Shown here one piece after another: positions 33,201 to 42,076 of a stretch of DNA of 64,000 bases. Position numbers and translations under genes: made by a program. Numbering within the stretch: the stretch's first letter is position 1; each line of letters starts with the position of its first letter. Origin of the DNA: CALCHA01 sp035548175 (GTDB lineage Bacteria; Planctomycetota; Phycisphaerae; WQYP01); assembly GCA_035548175.1 (NCBI GenBank), contig DASZTO010000015.1:7272-71271 (forward strand), given 5' to 3'. The notes below the pieces were generated by a model. It was not told the DNA's origin. It ran no database searches and saw nothing but the letters and a program-made list of their open reading frames with translations.

Positions 33201-33848
33201 GGGTTTGCCGTTGGCGCCGCCCATGGCGTCCCAGTCGAAGGAGGCGTGAGTGATGCGCGGCCAGGCCTGGGGGCTGGTGGTGAACCAGCGGGAGAGGGCG
33301 ATGCCGGCGAGGGGCTGGTTGAAGGCGGCGACCGCGCCGGCGATGGCGGTGACGATGGCGGCGACGAGCAGGGCGCGCGCGGGGCGCTGGAAATCGACGG
33401 CATCTTCGAAGCGGAGGGATTCGGTTTTCTGGGCGGCGAGATCGACGTGGCGCGCGGCGAGGGCGTTGGTGCGCATGGTGCCGGCGTGGATGAAGTGGAC
33501 TGCGGCGATGAGGTCGTCGGAGAGATCGCGGTGAGCGGATTCGACGCGGGAAGCGAGGAAGCGGTCGGTGAGGCGGGTGGTGAGGGGGGCGATGAGGAAT
33601 CGCCAGGCGAGGAAGCCGAGGGCGGCGATCCAGGCGAGCAGGAGCAGGAGGCGGAGGGTGTTGGAGAAGTGGAGGAGGTAGTCGCCGAGCATGAGGATGA
33701 AGAGGGAGCCGACGCCGGCGGCGATGAGGATGCCCAGGCCGAAGAGGGAGAGGACGGCGCGGACGCGTCCGCGGAGGCGTGTGATGCGCGTGACGAGGGG
33801 GTGGTCGGGGGTGTAGGAGAGGGGATGGGGGGTGGAGAGCTGGGCCAT
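30222..33848 (-). CDS. Large membrane protein with two N-terminal helices and a long coiled coil (DUF4175-like)
   Basis: About 1208 aa. Two transmembrane helices (VLSLFGLGILIAAGVGSLFILML and LLLLLAWIAALGFLAWRFLI) start the protein, a third lies near residue 160 (ALLVAAIVTAIAGAVAAF), and a periplasmic part then runs through beta-rich segments into long Gln/Ala/Asp-rich coiled coils (for example QQQA-, ARQESQENSTANSIQQRL and LDQRSRLQLEQLSRQLEELL). The C-terminal half is low in aromatic residues and has repeated KxxLDD-type heptads. The layout matches the DUF4175-like proteins that accompany MoxR/Bat genes. GAGGACCCC precedes the ATG at 33848; an earlier in-frame ATG at 33935 would add 29 residues with no good site. 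The gene lies at the 3' side of the Bat-type cluster. Confidence 0.72.
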   Translation of the reverse strand: MAQLSTPHPLSYTPDHPLVTRITRLRGRVRAVLSLFGLGILIAAGVGSLFILMLGDYLLHFSNTLRLLLLLAWIAALGFLAWRFLIAPLTTRLTDRFLASRVESAHRDLSDDLIAAVHFIHAGTMRTNALAARHVDLAAQKTESLRFEDAVDFQRPARALLVAAIVTAIAGAVAAFNQPLAGIALSRWFTTSPQAWPRITHASFDWDAMGGANGKPPAALPIGEKITVRARVTKGGYPNQRMWLYSFVDGGRTSQDLMTFQKEQSSNGTFIYEHPLEPDGQKSIGLKLWVGDDTEQEPVIIRLAPRPVITELTASIQPPAYVKNVSDPTKPAPPVLTDLLTQAGRAVELSRITLRVRSTKPFATAAGGQPDVRLVDQTKDTDLPVALEKRLADPTLAEVSFTASKTLQARLVMRDSDGFESRVGGSFAIEVVPDTLPSVVITDPRRIVERTPTAIVDIADQATDDLGLDGHRLRADKFDAKPDDPAAFQTDLPWSDRTTDPASGNTTGKSTYTWDLTPMNLQPGMRFNFYAEVQDNFDVDGKRHPWVKSAPLVLQIRTEAEILETSRKSLNESKERLKALRAEQDQTRTMTEAIQKAVATSGISTDQQKAQLADLARQESQENSTANSIQQRLDGVANDLRQNRMSDTDLGKLAAESAAGLKDVADTNMPRAASDLNKAHETAGNPDANDPKAKQQAQQTADSAKSADNQQGEALAKMDNIINALGAAGDFEAARTALKQILDQQTQLAKETRDLSAKTGDNNASDLPKDIKDRLDRLSAQQKDLANRTSDLMEQMQKSAQQLQQSDNATSQALSKAVDTGQQEKVVGSQSSASQSIPQNQMASAGASQSQAQRGLQEMLDQLDQRSRLQLEQLSRQLEELLKSVRDLREKEVAINKDTTVAGEKAAAAIFAKLGDRQGTNQMNAIVIQKKAESTPKAQAAAVDIRDAAEQMGNAAGALYGNKQPSALPPEEKAIALLDDAIKKLEALKADVDSQLKDKALAEFIKQYESIKQDQVAVKGVTDGIETRRQKAADKEIDRLGSLELATQTTTQQSLIGRVADLTNDQQLKPFEVVIWMNGLVTEAMNTSHDDMNKAQTGTKLASAQQTAIDRLSDIIDALKDEQKRQSQFKSGGGGGGGGKPPLVPPLAQLKLLKAMQMVVNNQTTQVDKDLHTAAPADKSDLQQQAATLSRRQGEIQKIANDLAQQLQ

Positions 33849-33952
33849 GGGGTCCTCGCACAGAAGTGCGCTGGGGATACGTTGCCGCGGGTCGTTGAGC
33901 GTTTCGCGGGCGGACGGGAGCAGGGTCAAGGGCACGGAAGGGGCCGTGGGGA

Positions 33953-34243
33953 TTAACGAAAGTGAACCAGGATGTCGGCGATCAGGATCGTGTTTTCATC
34001 CCGGCTGTCCGCGAACCTGAAGATGACGGTGAAATAGTATACCGAATCATCAAGAGGGACGGTGAAGCGAAAGTGCTGTCCGAGGGAGGGGGTGTCGTGA
34101 CGGGCGGTCTCACTGAGTTGGACGGGATCGGCGGAGAAGCGGTTGATTTGCTCCCAGAATTGCTTTCGCACGATTGGCTGAAGCGCCGCGACAGCGCGCG
34201 AGGCCGGGGATTTAGGAAGCACGACGATGGAGAATTTTTCCAT
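33953..34243 (-). CDS. Small RelE/ParE-like protein, possible toxin
   Basis: A 96-residue protein starting MEKFSIVVLPKSPASRAVAALQPIVRKQF and ending TVPLDDSVYYFTVIFRFADSRDENTILIADILVHFR. The helix-then-beta-sheet layout, with a central basic/aromatic segment (HFRFTVPLDDSVYYFTVIFRF), is like RelE/ParE-type toxins, but the match is loose. It overlaps the upstream 135-aa gene by 32 bases, as in many toxin-antitoxin pairs. The two genes sit inside the Bat-type cluster, between the 1208-aa gene and the vWA gene. The ATG at 34243 is used; no ribosome site was checked further. This could be a chance small protein family, so the toxin idea is an inference. Confidence 0.55.
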   Translation of the reverse strand: MEKFSIVVLPKSPASRAVAALQPIVRKQFWEQINRFSADPVQLSETARHDTPSLGQHFRFTVPLDDSVYYFTVIFRFADSRDENTILIADILVHFR

Positions 34244-34619
34244 TCACGGCCTCGGCGAGAGGGATTCCTTCGCCGCGATCAAGCCGGCGGAAACTTTCGG
34301 CGATGGCATCAATATCGAGTGGTGCGGGGCAGAAGCCGATGGCGTCGCGGAGTTCAGCGAACCCGGGAATGGTGTTCCCCTGCCGCTGGGCCTGCTTCAC
34401 TTCGGTCAAGAGGTGGTCGGCGTGAAGGAGCCAGCGCTGATATTGCGATTGGAAATTTTTGGCGACGGACTTGGAATAGCTCATTGTTCCATCGCGGACG
34501 GCGGCGCTCCATTGCTTATCGACGGCCTGAATGGTTTTGTAGGCGGCGAGCGTTTCGCGGATGCGCTTGCGAAGGCTGGATGCGGCGGGGCCGGGATTGG
34601 TTGAACGTGTGGTGGTCAT
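34212..34619 (-). CDS. Small helical protein, possible antitoxin partner
   Basis: About 135 aa starting at the ATG at 34619 (MTTTRSTNPGPAASSLRKRIRETLAAYKTI). It is mainly helical and charged (AVDKQWSAAVRDGTMSYSKSVAKNFQSQYQRWLLHADHLLTEVKQAQRQ), with a short C-terminal part (PLDIDAIAESFRRLDRGEGIPLAEAVNG) that could bind a partner. Its 3' end overlaps the next small gene by 32 bases, so the two are translated together. An earlier in-frame ATG at 34658 exists but lacks a good site. No DNA-binding motif is certain. It is read as an antitoxin only because of its size, overlap and neighbour. Confidence 0.55.
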   Translation of the reverse strand: MTTTRSTNPGPAASSLRKRIRETLAAYKTIQAVDKQWSAAVRDGTMSYSKSVAKNFQSQYQRWLLHADHLLTEVKQAQRQGNTIPGFAELRDAIGFCPAPLDIDAIAESFRRLDRGEGIPLAEAVNGKILHRRAS

Positions 34620-34682
34620 GTGCGTGTTCCGCAAGAGAAGTTGGGGGAATAATACCACGGGAGCGTCAATCGATGGTAGGCT

Positions 34683-37181
34683 TTAAATCAGCCCGGCGCT
34701 CTTGCGGAGGAGCCATTCGATGGTGGCGAGGGCGACGACCAGGACCAGGGCGATGGGCTTGTACCAGAGTTCTTCGAAGTCGGAGAGGATCAGGGGGATG
34801 GAGCGGTCGGGGATCTGTCTGGCGAGTTCTTCAGACTTATAGATGGGGACGACAGCGCCGCCGGTCTTGGTGGCCAGGGTGGTGAGGGAGTCGACGTCGG
34901 TGGCGATTTTTTCGAATTCGCGCTGGGGGGGCTCGACGGACACTTCGAAGGGGGGCACGTCGATAGGGAGAATGCCGGGCTGGACGGTGAGCAGGACATC
35001 GCCGACCTGGGAGGCGGTGATCATGCCCTGGAGGGAGTCGGGCTCATCGCCGCCGGAGGAGGGGCTGTGCTGGAGGGTGAGGGTGTCGAGGGGGCGGCCT
35101 TCCTTGTCGGTGATCAGGACGGGAACCTGGGCGGGAACCTGGCCGGCGAGGGTGGGGTCCTTGACGGTCAGGGAGACTTTGATGGGGCGGCCGACTTCGA
35201 CTTTGGCGGCATCGGCGGCCAGTTCGAGGCGGCGGTTCTGGCCGAGGGCTTTGTTCTTGTAGAGCAGCCGGCACATCTGGAGCCAGTAGGACTGGAAGAG
35301 CGGCTCGCCGGTGTAGCGGCGCCAGCGCCAGGTGTCTTCGACGGCGGAGAAAAGGGTGCGGCCTTCGCCGTAGCGGTCGGTGACGATGAGGGGCGCGGGG
35401 GCGCCGCCCTGGGAGCGGGTGGGGTGGACGGCGAGGACCTCGGCGGAGCCTTTGATGCCCTGGACGGGTTTGAACCAGTACATGTCGGGCATGTTGGCCA
35501 TCTGCTTGACGTTTTCGTCGGGGTCGTCGAAGAAGCGGAAGAGGTTGGAATCGCGTCCGGCGGCGGTGAGCACGGGGGTGAAGGGGGCGTTTTCGGCGGG
35601 GGCCATGACGCGGGCGCGGGGGTCGAGCTCGTCGGGGACGATGGGCAGGAGCACGTCGAGGGGTGTGCCTTTGTAGGCCTCGGGGTCCCAGCCGTTGCCG
35701 GCGATCCAAGCGACGCCGCCGCCGGTTTTGCGGACGAAGTCGACGATCAGTTTTTGCTGGGAGGGGGAGAAGAAGGTGGGTTCGACGTCGCCGATGATCA
35801 GGACATCGTATTTGTTGAGTTCCTCGGCGGTTTCGGGGAAGCGGGTGATCGGGCCGGGGAAGGTTTCGCGGCCGTCCTTGTCGACGACGCGGGGGTCGGC
35901 GTCCTGTGCGAAGTCTTCATCGGCGGAGAGGAGCAGCGTGGAGATGTTGACGGTCTTTTCGCGGATCAGCTCGTTCTTGACGTAACGGAATTCCCAGCGG
36001 GGGTAGCCTTCGACGTAGAGGACGTTGATCTGGGCGTCGAGGACGTTGGTGTGGGCGGTGATGAAGTTGTCCTGGGAGGAGAGTTCCTCGCCGCCGTTGG
36101 TGAGATCGACGCGTGCGAGGAGGTCGAACTTTTCGGATTTTTCGGCATTGGTTTTTTCGGGTTTGAAGATCATCTCGACGTCCATCTCGCGCTTGCTGGG
36201 ATCGAGCGTGACGTCCCTGGTGGCCAGGGGAGCGCCGGTGATGGTTTCGCTGGGGCCCTGGGTGCGGTAGAGGGTGATGCGCGCGGGGGTGGGCTTGTCG
36301 ATGCCGGTGCCGGCGAGATGCATTTTGACGGCGACGGGATCGCGGACGAAGGTGTTCTCGGGGATCTGGGGTTGGGAGAGCTTGAGGTTGAGGGGTTCCT
36401 GGGGATCGCCGAGGGGGAGGGTGAAGAGTTTTGCGGAGGCTTGCTGGGCGCTGGCGGTGGCGAGGTCGAGGCGGGAGCCTGGCTCGGTGGTCTGGCCGTC
36501 GGTGTAGAGGACGAGTGCGGAGACGCGCTGGCCCTGGACGGACTGGAGGATTTCCTGCGTGACGGTGGGGATGTCCGTGGATTCGCCGGCGGGGGTATCC
36601 CTGGCGAGGCCGGCGAGGAGGGGTTTGAGTTGATCGGGGTTGTGGGCGGTGCCGAGCAACTGGGCATGGGAGGAGCCGGTGAAGATGGCGACGTCCTGGG
36701 TATCGGTGAGGTCTTTGAGCCACTGGGCGTGTTCGAGGGAGTGGAGGGCGAGCTGGTAGCGGTCGGGGCGGAGGGAAGCTGCGCCGGCGGGCTGCGATGC
36801 GGCGGGCCTGGTGTCGGCCTGGGCCTGGGTGAGCAGGGTGCGCATCTGGGGGTCGCGGTAGGGGTCTTCGAGGGTCATGGAAGCGGAGTTATCGACCCAG
36901 ACGGCGACGACGGAGCGGGTGCGCTCTTCGCGGTCGACGACCAGCATGGGGCGGCAGAAGAGCAGGAAGACGGAGGCGAGCAGGAGGGCGCGGACGATGC
37001 CCAGGGCGATTTTCTTGCGCGGCGAGGCGGACTGCCTGCGATAGGAGAAGTAACCAAGGAGCAGGAGCACGAGGAGGATGGGGATGATCCAGACGGCCCA
37101 GCTGACGCCGAAGGCGAAGCGCGTGCCCGGGGAGATGGACACATGGTTGAGCGAGAGCAGCCAGTCGAGGAGTTTGTCCAT
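34683..37181 (-). CDS. vWA-type membrane protein of the Bat-type cluster
   Basis: About 832 aa. N-terminal transmembrane helix (VWIIPILLVLLLLGYFSY) and a second (GIVRALLLASVFLLFC) flank a cytoplasmic segment; then VVAVWVDNSASMTLEDPYRD gives the DxSxS metal motif of a von Willebrand A domain. The middle (VLIIGDVEPTFFSPSQQKLIVDFVRKTGGGVAWIAGNG) is a class I amidotransferase-like or DUF-type domain often joined to such proteins. The last helix (WYKPIALVLVVALATIEWLL) is at the C-terminus. It follows the BatA-like gene by 11 bases, so they are co-transcribed. The role is likely assembly or control of an envelope complex by the MoxR ATPase; the exact client is unknown. Confidence 0.84.
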   Translation of the reverse strand: MDKLLDWLLSLNHVSISPGTRFAFGVSWAVWIIPILLVLLLLGYFSYRRQSASPRKKIALGIVRALLLASVFLLFCRPMLVVDREERTRSVVAVWVDNSASMTLEDPYRDPQMRTLLTQAQADTRPAASQPAGAASLRPDRYQLALHSLEHAQWLKDLTDTQDVAIFTGSSHAQLLGTAHNPDQLKPLLAGLARDTPAGESTDIPTVTQEILQSVQGQRVSALVLYTDGQTTEPGSRLDLATASAQQASAKLFTLPLGDPQEPLNLKLSQPQIPENTFVRDPVAVKMHLAGTGIDKPTPARITLYRTQGPSETITGAPLATRDVTLDPSKREMDVEMIFKPEKTNAEKSEKFDLLARVDLTNGGEELSSQDNFITAHTNVLDAQINVLYVEGYPRWEFRYVKNELIREKTVNISTLLLSADEDFAQDADPRVVDKDGRETFPGPITRFPETAEELNKYDVLIIGDVEPTFFSPSQQKLIVDFVRKTGGGVAWIAGNGWDPEAYKGTPLDVLLPIVPDELDPRARVMAPAENAPFTPVLTAAGRDSNLFRFFDDPDENVKQMANMPDMYWFKPVQGIKGSAEVLAVHPTRSQGGAPAPLIVTDRYGEGRTLFSAVEDTWRWRRYTGEPLFQSYWLQMCRLLYKNKALGQNRRLELAADAAKVEVGRPIKVSLTVKDPTLAGQVPAQVPVLITDKEGRPLDTLTLQHSPSSGGDEPDSLQGMITASQVGDVLLTVQPGILPIDVPPFEVSVEPPQREFEKIATDVDSLTTLATKTGGAVVPIYKSEELARQIPDRSIPLILSDFEELWYKPIALVLVVALATIEWLLRKSAGLI

Positions 37182-37192
37182 CGGCGAAGAAC

Positions 37193-39499
37193 TCAGCGGT
37201 AAACGGAAAACAATCGGGCGAGCAGGGTCTCGAGGGCGAAGAATGCGAGGGCGGCGAGCAGGAGGCTGCGGGCGAGCTCCGATCCCTTCGAAGGTTGATC
37301 GCCGGCGGCATTTTGCTGGGGCGACAGCGTGCGCGGGCCGGGGCGGATGGACGAGGGGTCGATGCCCAGCGAGGAGGCGAGTGCGGCGGTGCTGATGTGG
37401 CGGACATCGGCTTCCTCGGCGGCGTCGGGGTTGACGACGACGACGGGGCGGCCGTCGGTGGCGTTTGCGGGGGCGTAGTGACCGGCAAAGACGAGCGGGC
37501 CGCTGGTGAGCTCGGGTTTGCCGTCCTTGATTTCAGAGGTGACGCTGACGGTGGTGTTACGGGGTCCGTTCCAGGCGCCGGGGCTGGCCATCTCCTGGGG
37601 GAGGCGGATGGAGTCGCCGACGTGGAGGGTGAGCGTGGCGCTTTCGCCGGGGATGGCGTAGTACATCAGTTCGTGCATGAAGGGGACGTAGGAGGGCTTG
37701 GCGCCGAAGCTGTTCCATTCGGTGTCGGCGGTGCTGGCGAAGAGGACAACCTTGCCCTTGCCGACCTGGCGCGAGACGACGGCGGGATCGCCGGGCGAGC
37801 CATCGGGTTTGGCGTAGCGGAGGATGACTTCGGAGGAGCCATCGGGCGGGGGGGTGAGCTTGAGGTATTGGGTGGTTTGGACGGAGGTGAAGCCGACGTC
37901 GAGGCCGGATTTGTAGGCTTCGCCGAATTTCTGGAGGACGGGATGGGTGAAGCCTTCGGGGGCGAAGGGCGTTCCCTGGGGCGTGGCGGTCTGGGCGTCG
38001 CCGCCGTTGCCGCCGACGGTTTCGGTTTTGATGACCTGTCCGATGGCGGCGGGGAGGAGGGCGTTGGCGGCGTCGGGCCCGACGCCGGGCGCGCCCAGGG
38101 CGCTGTTCATGTCCTGGGCGTTGGTGTGGCCGCCGGGGAAGATGACGAGGAGTCCGCCGTTTTCGACATATTTGCGGAGTGCGTCGCGGACGGCCGGGGC
38201 GCGCGGGGCGGTGGTGTCGGACATGATGACGGCGGCGTAAGGGGGCAGGGCGGTGGTGGGAAGTTCGAGCTCGGTGATGATGCGGGGAGCAAAGCCGCCG
38301 CCGACGGCCGCGGGCGTGGCGTCGGGCTTGTCGCTCGCGGAGAGGGCGAAGGCGATTTGGAGATAGGTGGTGGAGCCGAGGGTGTGGGCGTCGCCGGGGC
38401 TGCCATCGACCATGAGGATGGGGATTTCGCGGCGGACGTTCATGAGGACGGAGCGGGTGTCATCGACGGGCAGGCCATCGGCGGGGAGGCGGGCTTCGAC
38501 GACGTGGCGTCCTGCGGTGGGGATGGTGAGTGCGACGGTCATGGTGCGCGAGGCCGCGGGATCGATGCGGGCGACTTTTTCGCTGTGGGTGATGACGCCG
38601 TCGAGGAGGATGGAGAGGGGTTCATCGAGGAGGGGCTTGTCAGTGGCGTTCTGGATGGTGACGCGGAACTCTTCTTCGGTGCCGGCGACGACGAGCGGAT
38701 GGACGGGTCGGAGATCGGTGACGGCGACATTGGCCTGGTCGGGCGTGCCGAAGTCGAGGAGGGAGAAATCGGTGGCCTGGGCCTTGGCGGCGGTGAGGGA
38801 TTTTTTGAGGCGTTCGCTGCTCTGGGCCTGGGGATCGTGCAGGGCGCTGGCGGAGCAATCGGTGAGGATCAGCAGATCGCGGACGCGGGCGCCGGCGCCG
38901 AGTTCCTTGAGGGCGTCGGCGGCCTGATCGAGGGCGGCGGGGAGATCGGTGGAGGCGTCGGAAAGGAGCGTGGCGGCGACGCGGGCGCGGAGGCCCTGCT
39001 TGTCGAGGGTGGGGCGGTTGTTGGCGGCGCCGTTGGCGGTGGTGCCTCCGCGGCCGGCGTGGATGATCATGACCTTGTCGGAGGCGTCGAGCGTGGGCAG
39101 CCAGTCTTCGAGGGCTTTTTTGGAGCGTTCGAAGGCGGATTGCTGGGTGTTCGCGGCTCCCTGGGGTTGGTAGCCCATGGAGTAGGAATCGTCCCACACG
39201 ACGACGTAGGCTTTCTGGCCGGGGGCGAGGGCGGCAAAGAGGGAATTCTGCAGAACCAGTTGCGCGATGCCGGCGGCGAGGAGCAGCAGGGCGAGGCAGC
39301 GCGTGGCCAGGAGCAGCCAGCGGCGGAATTTGAGCTTGCGGGCGTTGCGTCGCTGGGCGGCGAGGAGGAAGTCCATGGCGGCCCAGACGACGGTGCGGAA
39401 TTTCCGCTTGTTGAGCAGGTGGATGATGATGGGAATCGAGACGCAGGCGGCGCCCACGGCGAAGAGGATCGGGGAGAGAAAGAGAAAAGCGAGCGGCAT
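37193..39499 (-). CDS. BatA-like membrane protein with vWA domain
   Basis: About 768 aa. The N-terminus (PLAFLFLSPILFAVGAACVSIPIIIHLLNKRKFR) is the BatA domain seen in aerotolerance-type proteins, followed by a second helix (WLLLATRCLALLLLAAGIAQLVL) and a vWA domain with AYVVVWDDSYSMGYQ (DxSxS) and DLLILTDCSASAL. The C-terminal half has GGLLVIFPGGHTNAQDMNSAL and a beta-rich region, then a C-terminal helix (LARSLLLAALAFFALETLLARLF). It sits between the vWA gene and the DUF58 gene. The ATG at 39499 is used; the upstream DNA carries an ATTGGT microsatellite and no Shine-Dalgarno, so the start is the least sure of the cluster. Confidence 0.87.
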   Translation of the reverse strand: MPLAFLFLSPILFAVGAACVSIPIIIHLLNKRKFRTVVWAAMDFLLAAQRRNARKLKFRRWLLLATRCLALLLLAAGIAQLVLQNSLFAALAPGQKAYVVVWDDSYSMGYQPQGAANTQQSAFERSKKALEDWLPTLDASDKVMIIHAGRGGTTANGAANNRPTLDKQGLRARVAATLLSDASTDLPAALDQAADALKELGAGARVRDLLILTDCSASALHDPQAQSSERLKKSLTAAKAQATDFSLLDFGTPDQANVAVTDLRPVHPLVVAGTEEEFRVTIQNATDKPLLDEPLSILLDGVITHSEKVARIDPAASRTMTVALTIPTAGRHVVEARLPADGLPVDDTRSVLMNVRREIPILMVDGSPGDAHTLGSTTYLQIAFALSASDKPDATPAAVGGGFAPRIITELELPTTALPPYAAVIMSDTTAPRAPAVRDALRKYVENGGLLVIFPGGHTNAQDMNSALGAPGVGPDAANALLPAAIGQVIKTETVGGNGGDAQTATPQGTPFAPEGFTHPVLQKFGEAYKSGLDVGFTSVQTTQYLKLTPPPDGSSEVILRYAKPDGSPGDPAVVSRQVGKGKVVLFASTADTEWNSFGAKPSYVPFMHELMYYAIPGESATLTLHVGDSIRLPQEMASPGAWNGPRNTTVSVTSEIKDGKPELTSGPLVFAGHYAPANATDGRPVVVVNPDAAEEADVRHISTAALASSLGIDPSSIRPGPRTLSPQQNAAGDQPSKGSELARSLLLAALAFFALETLLARLFSVYR

Positions 39500-39505
39500 G
39501 GCGGT

Positions 39506-39536
39506 GGTAATTGGTTAATTGGTCATTGGTAATGGG
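39506..39536. repeat. ATTGGT microsatellite between the BatA-like and DUF58 genes
   Basis: GGTAATTGGTTAATTGGTCATTGGT-type units lie directly upstream of the BatA-like start. Related to the repeats at 28032 and 6995. Confidence 0.8.
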
Positions 39537-39593
39537 GAGCTTGCGGAGACCCATTCACCAGATTTGGCCATTTAACGCAATAGTGCTCCTTTG

Positions 39594-40535
39594 TTACTTC
39601 ATGCGGGCGGCGCGGGTGGCGAGGAAACCGGGCAGCGTGACGTCGAGGGGCAGCGAGGTGTCCACCTGCACGTAATCGACGTGCATCTTGTGGCACTCGT
39701 TGCGCAGGTATTCGGTGTGCATCTTCACTTCTTCGAGGTACGCCTCCCGCAGCGCCCGGGGCTCGACGACCAGCTCGCCCATGTCCTCGAGGCCCTTGAA
39801 GAGCGTGGTGGTGTCGAAGGGGAAATTCAGTTCATCATGATCGAGGATCTGCAGCAGGATCAGGTCGTGCCGGCGATAGCGGAGGTGCTGGATGCCTTTG
39901 ACGATGTTCTTGGGATCGTCGAAGAGATCGCTGATCAGCACGATCAGCGAGCGGTGCGTGAGCTGCTCGGCGATTTCATCGAGGATGGCGCCGGTGCGCG
40001 TTTTCTGGTCCTTCGGGATGGTGGAGAGCTCGTCGATGATGATGCGCCACTGTCGGGGGTTGTTGGAGGGTTTGATGAAGTGGCGGACTTTCTGGTCGAA
40101 GACGGCGAGGCCGGCGGAATCCTGCTGGTGCAGCGCGACGTAGGCGAGCGACGCGGCGATGCTGGTGGCGTGGTCAAATTTGCGCCAACCTCCCTTGTCG
40201 CGCCACTTGCGCGTTTCGCTGCCGGCGTAGGTCATGGATTCGGAGGCATCGACGACCAGCATCACCTGGAGGTTGGTTTCCTCTTCGTATTGCTTGATGT
40301 AGTGGCGGTCGGTGCGGCCGAAGACTTTCCAGTCGATGTGGCGGATGTCGTCGCCCTGGACGTACTGGCGGTGCTGGGCGAACTCGATGGAGAAGCCCTT
40401 GTAAGGCGAACGGTGCATGCCGGTGATGAAGCCTTCGACGATGAGGCGGGCGCGGATATCGAGGGCCGCGATCTTGGCAAGCGTGCGCGGATCGAGGTAC
40501 TGGCGGTAATCGATTTTCTCAGCGGTTTGGGTCAT
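39594..40535 (-). CDS. DUF58-family protein of the MoxR/Bat cluster
   Basis: About 313 aa, cytoplasmic. The N-terminus (DPRTLAKIAALDIRARLIVEGFITGMHRSPYKGFSIEFAQHRQYVQGDDIRHIDWKVFGRTDRHYIKQYEEETN) is the DUF58 signature, followed by a vWA-like fold with MLVVDASESMTYAGS (DxSxS metal motif) and TGAILDEIAEQLTHRSLIVLISDLFDDP. DUF58 proteins are encoded with MoxR ATPases and are thought to bring substrate to them. The gene lies 157 bases downstream of moxR. The ATG at 40535 is used; an in-frame ATG at 40616 would add residues encoded by the CACAGAG repeat. No clear Shine-Dalgarno. Confidence 0.93.
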   Translation of the reverse strand: MTQTAEKIDYRQYLDPRTLAKIAALDIRARLIVEGFITGMHRSPYKGFSIEFAQHRQYVQGDDIRHIDWKVFGRTDRHYIKQYEEETNLQVMLVVDASESMTYAGSETRKWRDKGGWRKFDHATSIAASLAYVALHQQDSAGLAVFDQKVRHFIKPSNNPRQWRIIIDELSTIPKDQKTRTGAILDEIAEQLTHRSLIVLISDLFDDPKNIVKGIQHLRYRRHDLILLQILDHDELNFPFDTTTLFKGLEDMGELVVEPRALREAYLEEVKMHTEYLRNECHKMHVDYVQVDTSLPLDVTLPGFLATRAARMK

Positions 40536-40576
40536 GCGGTACTCTTGTGGGGGTGATTCCCTGTTGCGGCCGATCG

Positions 40577-40684
40577 TTTTTTTGCCACAGAGGCACAGAG
40601 ACACAGAGATCGTCAACGACGCGGAGGCTTACATTTTAGATTGTCTGTTGGGTTCTCTGTGCCTCTGCGTCTCTGTGGCAAAAG
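40577..40684. repeat. Long hairpin of CACAGAG repeats between moxR and the DUF58 gene
   Basis: TTTTGCCACAGAG (from about 40579) and the following CACAGAGACACAGAGA pair with TCTCTGTGCCTCTGCGTC and CTCTGTGGCAAAA (to about 40684) in a stem of about 30 bp with three mismatches around a loop of roughly 44 bases. It is of the same design as the hairpin at 23140-23213 and might end or slow transcription of moxR before the DUF58 gene. Confidence 0.8.
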
Positions 40685-40692
40685 CCTTCCGC

Positions 40693-41799
<1,107 letters not shown>

Positions 41800-41964
41800 G
41801 AGTTCTATCCTTTATAGAGGGTCCGATGGTCGCGGGGCATTCCTTCAGACGCTCTCGCGGCGTGGCGGTTCCCTGTGGCATGAGACGCGGTCAACAGGGG
41901 GGTCATTCACTGCGTTGCCGACGGAATGGGGTTCTTTCGATCCTGCCTCGAAGGGGATAGGTGC

Positions 41965-41992
41965 ATTATGCAACGGGCCGCGGGCGTTTCAA
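41965..41992 (-). promoter_or_regulatory. Candidate promoter of the moxR cluster
   Basis: On the minus strand TTGAAA (41992-41987), a 16-base spacer and CATAAT (41970-41965) resemble sigma-70 elements. The -10 overlaps a perfect palindrome TGCAT-T-ATGCA (41962-41972), a possible operator. It would give a leader of about 160 bases before moxR. Confidence 0.45.
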
Positions 41993-42027
41993 CCGCGGCC
42001 ATGCGGATTCCCGCGGGCGCAAGAGAA

Positions 42028-42058
42028 AGGGGAGGCCGCCGCACTGACAGCCTCCCCT
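42028..42058 (-). terminator. Terminator of the GH28 lipoprotein gene
   Basis: Perfect 9-bp arms AGGGGAGGC (42028-42036) and GCCTCCCCT (42050-42058) around a 13-base loop, followed on the minus strand by TTTCTCTTG. It lies 19 bases after the GH28 stop. Confidence 0.7.
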
Positions 42059-42076
42059 CGCACGGAGATCGGCGAT

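Noticed and set aside
31344..33956. An 870-codon plus-strand frame opposite the coiled-coil membrane gene
   Set aside because: It is Gly/Asp/Glu-rich shadow sequence, and the minus-strand gene has clear membrane helices and coiled coils.
41955..41985. A dif-like site around TGCATTATGCA near the skew switch
   Set aside because: Only one half resembles the XerD site; the other half and central spacing do not match, and the palindrome fits a promoter operator better.
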